Shown here: positions 59,471 to 64,000 of the stretch, piece by piece
Layout of the letters: each line of letters begins with the position of its first letter
How positions within the stretch are numbered: the first letter of the stretch is position 1
The notes under the pieces: generated by a model
What the model was told of the DNA's origin: nothing
The model's input: the letters and a program-made list of their open reading frames with translations, nothing else
Database searches by the model: none
Made by a program: the position numbers and the translations under genes
Assembly (NCBI RefSeq): GCF_035987325.1
Contig: NZ_CP108488.1
Location: 4,092,001 to 4,156,000, forward strand
Source of the DNA: Streptomyces sp. NBC_01244
GTDB lineage: Bacteria > Actinomycetota > Actinomycetes > Streptomycetales > Streptomycetaceae
Length of the DNA stretch: 64,000 nucleotides
Reading direction: 5' to 3'

Positions 59471-60744
59471 CGGCCGGACCCGTGACGGCCGGCCCCATGA
59501 CCGGCGGCCCCCGCCGGGCCCGGGTCCGGCTGCGCGACGCCGGCCCCACCGTCTTCACGCAGATGTCGCAACTCGCCGGCCTGCACGGCGCGATCAACCT
59601 CGGCCAGGGCTTCCCCGACACACCGGGACCGGCCGTCGTCGTCGACTCCGCCGTGGCCGCCCTGCGCGCCGGGCACCACCAGTACCCGCCGGTGCCCGGG
59701 CTCCCCGCGCTGCGCGAGGCCATCGCCGCGCACCAGCGCGGCTGGTACGGAATCGAGTGGGACCCCGCACGCGAGGTGGTGGTGACCACCGGCGCGTCCG
59801 AGGCACTGGCGGCGGCGCTGCTCGCCCTGGTCGGGCCGGGCGACGAGGTGATCGTCCTGGAGCCGTACTACGACTCCTACGCCGCCTGCGTGGAGCTGGC
59901 CGGGGCCACCCTGGTGCCCGTACGGCTCACCCCGCCCGCGTTCGCGTTCGATCCGGCCGCACTGCGGGCGGCCGTGACTCCCCGGACGAAGGTGCTGCTC
60001 CTCAACACGCCGCACAATCCGACCGGGACCGTTCTGCCGCCGGAGTCCCTGCGTCAGATCGCCGAGACGGCCCGTGCCCACGACCTGCTCGTCATCGCCG
60101 ACGAGGTCTACGAGCACCTGGTCTACGAGGGTCCGCACCTGCCCATCGCGACGCTGCCGGGCATGGCCGAGCGGACCCTGACCATCGGCTCGGCCGGCAA
60201 GACCTTCTCCTTCACCGGGTGGAAGGTCGGCTGGGCCACCGGCCCAGCCGACCTGGTCGAGGCGGTCACCGCGGTCAAGCAGTACCTGTCGTTCAGCTCC
60301 GGCACCCCCTTCCAGCACGCCGTGGCCGAGGCCCTGAGGCTGCCGCCCGTCCGGATCACGGCCCTGCGCGACTCGTTGCGGGAGCGCCGCGACCGGTTCG
60401 TCGCCGGACTGCGGGACATCGGCTTCGCCGTCCACGTCCCGCAGGGCACGTACTTCGTGACGGCCGACATCCGCCCGCTCGGGGAAGTCGACGGCCTGGC
60501 CTTCTGCCGCTCGCTGCCCGCCCGCTGCGGGGTGGCGGCCGTCCCCAACCAGGTGTTCTACGCGGATCCGGCCGCCGGCCGGCCCTACGTCCGGTTCGCC
60601 TTCTGCAAACAGCGGGCGGTACTCGACGAGGCGCTCGGCCGACTGGCCGCCCTGCGCAGCGGCAGCCCTCCCGCATCCACTGCACCCTTCTCATCCATCG
60701 CATCCATCGCATCCATCCTCCCTACGGAAGAAGCGAGTTCGTGA
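59467..60744 (+). CDS. PLP-dependent class I aminotransferase
   Basis: The 425-aa product has NTPHNPTGTVLPPE, DEVYEHLVYEG and SAGKTFSFTGWKVGW with PLP Lys245, as in kynurenine/methionine aminotransferases and cystathionine beta-lyase-like enzymes. It has a repeated VTAGPMTGGP start and a SIASIASIL tail from a CATCGCATC repeat. It overlaps the YggS-like gene by 4 bp. Would make an amino acid or amino sugar component of the product. Confidence 0.85.
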   Translation: MTAGPVTAGPMTGGPRRARVRLRDAGPTVFTQMSQLAGLHGAINLGQGFPDTPGPAVVVDSAVAALRAGHHQYPPVPGLPALREAIAAHQRGWYGIEWDPAREVVVTTGASEALAAALLALVGPGDEVIVLEPYYDSYAACVELAGATLVPVRLTPPAFAFDPAALRAAVTPRTKVLLLNTPHNPTGTVLPPESLRQIAETARAHDLLVIADEVYEHLVYEGPHLPIATLPGMAERTLTIGSAGKTFSFTGWKVGWATGPADLVEAVTAVKQYLSFSSGTPFQHAVAEALRLPPVRITALRDSLRERRDRFVAGLRDIGFAVHVPQGTYFVTADIRPLGEVDGLAFCRSLPARCGVAAVPNQVFYADPAAGRPYVRFAFCKQRAVLDEALGRLAALRSGSPPASTAPFSSIASIASILPTEEASS

Positions 60745-61517
60745 CGACAACGGCCGACCGTTCCCCGGGCAGTCAGCCCGACGCTCGCCAAGCCGAGCTG
60801 GCCGCCAACCTGCGGGCCGTCACCGCGCGGGTCGAGGCCGCAGCGGCCGACTGCGCCCGCGATCCGCGCGACATCACCGTGGTGGCCGTCACCAAGACCT
60901 GGCCCGCTTCGGACGTCCGCCTGCTGCACGGGCTCGGGGTCCGTCACGTGGGCGAGAACCAGGACCGCGAAGCGGCGGCCAAGGCAGCGGACTGCGCCGA
61001 CCTCGCCGAGCCGCCGCACTGGCACTTCGTCGGCACGCTCCAGCGCAACAAGGCCGCGTCGGTCGCCCGGTATGCCGACCTCGTGCACTCCGTCGACCGT
61101 CCGGCGCTGGTGGCTGCGCTCTCACGGGCGGCGCTGGCCGCCGGGCGGACGGTCCCCTGCCTGATCCAGATCAGCCTCGACGCGGATCCGCGCCGCGGCG
61201 GAGTGCCGGCCGGTGAACTCCCGGAGCTGGCCGAGGTGTTGGCAACGGCTCCCGGCCTGGAACTGGCAGGAGTCATGGCGGTGGCCCCGCTGGGCCGGTC
61301 GGCGCACGCCTCATTCGTACGACTGAGAGAGCTCTCGGAGCGGCTGAGAACCGACCATCCGCAGGCCACCGTGATCTCCGCCGGCATGAGCGGCGATCTG
61401 GAGGCGGCCGTCGCCGCCGGAGCGACCCACCTGCGGGTGGGCTCCGCACTGCTCGGCGGACGCGACTACACCGTGCCCGCCTCCGCACCCGCGCCCGTGC
61501 TGGAGATGAGCGCATGA
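60741..61517 (+). CDS. YggS/PLPBP-type PLP-binding protein
   Basis: The 258-aa product has VVAVTKTWP (PLP Lys), HWHFVGTLQRNKAASVARYA and GMSGDLEAAVAAGATHLRVG, the YggS hallmarks. Normal YggS proteins keep PLP homeostasis; a dedicated copy beside an aminotransferase might serve that enzyme or have gained a racemase-like role. GTG 60741 overlaps the aminotransferase stop. Confidence 0.85.
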   Translation: MTTTADRSPGSQPDARQAELAANLRAVTARVEAAAADCARDPRDITVVAVTKTWPASDVRLLHGLGVRHVGENQDREAAAKAADCADLAEPPHWHFVGTLQRNKAASVARYADLVHSVDRPALVAALSRAALAAGRTVPCLIQISLDADPRRGGVPAGELPELAEVLATAPGLELAGVMAVAPLGRSAHASFVRLRELSERLRTDHPQATVISAGMSGDLEAAVAAGATHLRVGSALLGGRDYTVPASAPAPVLEMSA

Positions 61518-62770
61518 CCCGCCGACCTGCCGAACCTGCGGCACCTGCGGCACCTGCCGCACCTGCCGCACCTGCACAACTGGCCGACTCCTTCCGCGCG
61601 TTGCTGCGCAGCCCCAGCACAGGCGGCGAGCTGCACTGGGCGGAGCCTTACGTCCTCACCGACGGCGAGTCGCTCTGGCCCTGCCTGGAGGGCATCCCCT
61701 ACCTGCGCCTGGGACGGGACTCCCTGCGCGCCGCAGCGGTCGCCGCCATCCGCGCCGGCGACCTGCCCGGCGCGCTGGCCATGCTGCTGTGCGACCGCAA
61801 GGACGACACCATCCCGCCGGCCGACCCCGCGGCGGTGCGCGCGCTGGTCGACGGCGCGGGGACCGCCGCCGAGGCGATGGCCGCGCTCGGCTACGGCGGC
61901 CTCGCCCCCTACTTCCTGCACCGCTGGTGCCAGCCGACCTATCTGAGCGGGCTCGCCCTGCTGGAGGAGCACGCTCCGGCCGGTGGCACCCTCTTCGAAG
62001 TCGGTTGCGGGGCGGGCCACTTCCTGCGCACCTGGCTGGAGCGCTCGGGGCCCGCGATCGGCTCCGACCTGGTGTTCTCCCATCTATGGCTCGCCCGGGT
62101 CTTCGTCGCTCCCCGGGCCCACCTGGTCTGCTTCGACGCCGAGGGTTCCTTCCCGCTCGCCGACGGCGCGGCCCAGGTCGCCCTGAGCCACGACAGCTTC
62201 CACTACTTCCGCGACAAGGGGCACGTCCTGGACGAGCTGCTGCGGATCGGCGGCACCGGACCGGTGCTGCTGGGGCACGTCCACAACGCCTCCTACGACA
62301 ACTTCTCCGCAGGGCTGCCGCTGCCCACCGACGGCTACACCGCCACCGTGGACCCGGACCTCTGTTACGACGACGCCGCGCTCACCACCGCCGCGCTCGA
62401 CGGGAGGACGGCGTCCCCGCAGAGCGCCGAGGAGTTGCGCGAGGTGGCGGCACTGGCCTTCGCCTGCCGCACGACCGGCTCGCCGGCGGTGCCCGGGAAG
62501 CTCACCGACCCGGTGCCCGGACGGCTCACCAGCCCGCTGCCCGGACGCCCGCTGACCGTCAATCCGCTCCTCGGCGACCACGGGCCGCGCTGGCCCGACG
62601 AGAAGTTCGCCCGCGAGTTCACCGACGGCTGGTCCTACCTGCGCGACCTCGCCAGGCCCGACGAGGCCACGGTGACCGCAGCGCGCGCGGGCCTCGTCGA
62701 CCGCGACCCCGAAGTCGCCCGCCTCGCCGCCCGGCGCGTGTTCCTGGACCTCCCTGAAAGCTGGATCTGA
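61514..62770 (+). CDS. SAM-dependent methyltransferase-like protein
   Basis: The 418-aa product has a class I motif FEVGCGAGHFLRTW (about residue 158) after an N-terminal domain resembling the Trm112-like/ 'SPSTGGELHW...DGESLWPCLEGIPYL' substrate part. An AAPAAPAAPAAPA repeat lies near the start. It methylates an unknown acceptor, probably a cluster intermediate. ATGA overlap with the YggS-type gene. Confidence 0.75.
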   Translation: MTRRPAEPAAPAAPAAPAAPAQLADSFRALLRSPSTGGELHWAEPYVLTDGESLWPCLEGIPYLRLGRDSLRAAAVAAIRAGDLPGALAMLLCDRKDDTIPPADPAAVRALVDGAGTAAEAMAALGYGGLAPYFLHRWCQPTYLSGLALLEEHAPAGGTLFEVGCGAGHFLRTWLERSGPAIGSDLVFSHLWLARVFVAPRAHLVCFDAEGSFPLADGAAQVALSHDSFHYFRDKGHVLDELLRIGGTGPVLLGHVHNASYDNFSAGLPLPTDGYTATVDPDLCYDDAALTTAALDGRTASPQSAEELREVAALAFACRTTGSPAVPGKLTDPVPGRLTSPLPGRPLTVNPLLGDHGPRWPDEKFAREFTDGWSYLRDLARPDEATVTAARAGLVDRDPEVARLAARRVFLDLPESWI

Positions 62771-62771
62771 G

Positions 62772-64000
62772 ATGAGCCCCACTCCCCCGCCCGACACCCT
62801 GCCGCTGACCCCGCTCATCCCGGTCGTCCCGCTCGCGAGCCTCCCGGACTCCTGCACGGCAGGCCCTGGAGTCCGCATCCATGCACGCCGGCTGACCGTC
62901 GGCGAAGGCGTCAGGATCGGCGCCGGCGCCACCATCGTGGGCGACGAAGTGGTGCTGGGCGACCGGACGACCATCGGTGACGGCGCCGATCTGCGTGCCG
63001 CGACACTGCACGTCGGCGCCGGCTCGGAGGTCGGCCCGCGGGTTCGGGTGCTGGTCGCCGAGCGCTTCGTGGTCGGCGCTGCCGCGCGCATCGGCCCTGA
63101 CGCGCAGGTGCTGTGCCGTGACTTCGTCGCCGGACGGCTGTTCTACTTCGGCGACGGCGCACGCGTCGGCTACGGCGGGACGACGACCTCCACCGCCCGG
63201 GTCGAGATCGGCAACCGGGTGACGATCGGCCAGCACACCATCCTGAACGCGAACCACGAGATCACGGTCGGCGACGGCGTCGGCACCGGGTCCTACCTGG
63301 CCGTCTGGACGCACGGCTACCACTTCGGGCACGGCCCCCTCAACGGCACCCAACCCGCCTACGCCCCGGTCCACATCGGACGCGACGTCTGGCTCGGCTA
63401 CCACGTCACCCTGCTGCCCGGCGCCCACATCGGGGACGGCACCGTGGTGGCGGCCGGCTCGGTCGTCACCGCCCCGATTCCCGCCGGCGTGCTGGCGGGC
63501 GGAGTTCCCGCCCGGGTGAAGCGGCAGCTCGACCTGAGCCCCGTCGCCGACCGGCAGGCTCATGACGCCGTCCTGGAGGTGCTGCGCGCCTGGCGCACCG
63601 AGCTCGGCTGGAAGGGGTGCCGGGTCCAGTGGCAGGAGTGCCCCGACGCCTTGGCCGGACTGACCGTCAGCCTGCCGGACGGCTCCCACCGCACCCGGGT
63701 GCTCTTGCTCGCCCCCGACGCCGACGGGCCCGCCGCCCCGCCGGCCGCCCCGCCGGCCGCCCCGCCGGCCGCCCCGCCCGAAGGAGAGGCCCTCGCGATC
63801 ATCACGCTGACCGACAGCGGTGCCACGGTGCGGCCCGACGGCCCGGTCGCCCTGTTCGAGCTGCGCACCGGGCAGCTGTCGGGCCACACCTCGCCGGTCA
63901 TCGAGGACCTGCGTGACCAACTGCGACGGCACGCGATGCCGTGCGGTGACGACCGCGGCTTCTCCTCGATCGAACCCGGCGCGTTCGCCCGGCTCAGGGG
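62772..64000 (+). CDS. Hexapeptide-repeat acyltransferase, fused to C-terminal domain (partial)
   Basis: The frame is open from ATG 62772 to the window edge (409 codons). Residues 30-240 contain left-handed beta-helix hexapeptides (VRIGAGATIVGDEVVLGDRT, then TIGDGADL) and a late THGYHFGHGPLNGTQPAYAP followed by VHIGRDVWLGYHVTLLPGA, like maltose/chloramphenicol O-acetyltransferases. After residue 260 comes an unrecognised domain with an APPAAPPAAPPAAPP linker. Start is 2 bp after the methyltransferase stop. The end lies beyond the window. Confidence 0.75.
   Translation, partial: MSPTPPPDTLPLTPLIPVVPLASLPDSCTAGPGVRIHARRLTVGEGVRIGAGATIVGDEVVLGDRTTIGDGADLRAATLHVGAGSEVGPRVRVLVAERFVVGAAARIGPDAQVLCRDFVAGRLFYFGDGARVGYGGTTTSTARVEIGNRVTIGQHTILNANHEITVGDGVGTGSYLAVWTHGYHFGHGPLNGTQPAYAPVHIGRDVWLGYHVTLLPGAHIGDGTVVAAGSVVTAPIPAGVLAGGVPARVKRQLDLSPVADRQAHDAVLEVLRAWRTELGWKGCRVQWQECPDALAGLTVSLPDGSHRTRVLLLAPDADGPAAPPAAPPAAPPAAPPEGEALAIITLTDSGATVRPDGPVALFELRTGQLSGHTSPVIEDLRDQLRRHAMPCGDDRGFSSIEPGAFARLR

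Noticed and set aside
1..64000. CRISPR arrays, tRNA or rRNA genes, intact insertion sequences
   Set aside because: No regularly spaced identical repeats, no tRNA cloverleaf-like runs noticed and no transposase motifs were seen on reading both strands.

Overview
The window is high-GC actinobacterial DNA, almost certainly Streptomyces. The signs are strong third-position GC bias, dense overlapping operons with ATGA/GTGA start-stop overlaps, rare TTA codons, WhiB, PucR and HrdD-type sigma genes, and the dispersed 'GGCTCCGCCCC...CTCAAACGCCGG' element common between Streptomyces genes.

Region 1 (1-13.5 kb) is accessory. A gene-poor leader carries three DnaA-box-like 9-mers and two CRP-like palindromes. 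It is followed by a secreted NucA/NucB-type nuclease with a ricin-like lectin tail, then a leftward operon (7412->3865) of six genes: a Cys-motif protein, a small membrane peptide, a 45-aa peptide, a JmjC oxygenase, an aldo/keto reductase and an APH-type kinase. This operon is divergent from an XRE-TPR regulator (with a TTA codon) and a SLOG-type protein, across a perfect inverted-repeat operator. Next come a secreted two-cysteine protein, an attenuator-like hairpin and a three-gene ABC/membrane operon that resembles a bacteriocin-immunity locus. The region ends abruptly inside fruA: the fructose PTS gene (IIA-IIB) breaks off a few residues into the IIC domain at about 13,503. This looks like a recombination or integration junction.

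Region 2 (13.5-31.5 kb) is core-like chromosome: fruA(truncated)-fruK-fruR, two DHA2 MFS exporters with WYL and TetR regulators, HrdD-like sigma factor, Uma2 protein, LigB dioxygenase, M6 metalloprotease, MDR dehydrogenase, RidA, WhiB, PucR regulator and a tyrosine phosphatase.

Region 3 (31.5-41 kb) holds an orphan peptidoglycan-binding/HlyD-like membrane fusion protein, an arsenic locus (arsC, arsR, arsenite channel, second arsR, GNAT, FAD monooxygenase) and a complete MacB-type tripartite exporter whose adaptor is a paralogue of the orphan one.

Region 4 (41-64 kb, runs off the right edge) is the most unusual part. After two LuxR-type regulators, a cupin and a small exported peptide, two divergent operons face each other across about 370 bp. 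Leftward: a 22-aa peptide with a good RBS, a 16-bp attenuator-like hairpin, an M16 peptidase, a GNAT, an uncharacterised nucleotidyltransferase, and an ABC exporter. Rightward: an NDK-like protein with an extra domain, a class II lysyl-tRNA-synthetase paralogue with altered amino-acid-pocket residues, an ANL adenylating enzyme, a xylose-isomerase-fold TIM barrel, a pentapeptide-repeat protein, a PIG-L deacetylase, a WecC-like nucleotide-sugar dehydrogenase, a PLP aminotransferase, a YggS-type PLP protein, a methyltransferase and a hexapeptide acyltransferase. I do not recognise this as a characterised pathway. My working inference is a ribosomal-peptide-linked, amino-sugar-containing natural product in which the LysRS-like enzyme either charges the small peptide or serves as a resistant target copy. 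Almost every gene in this cluster has a short tandem repeat at an end or junction.
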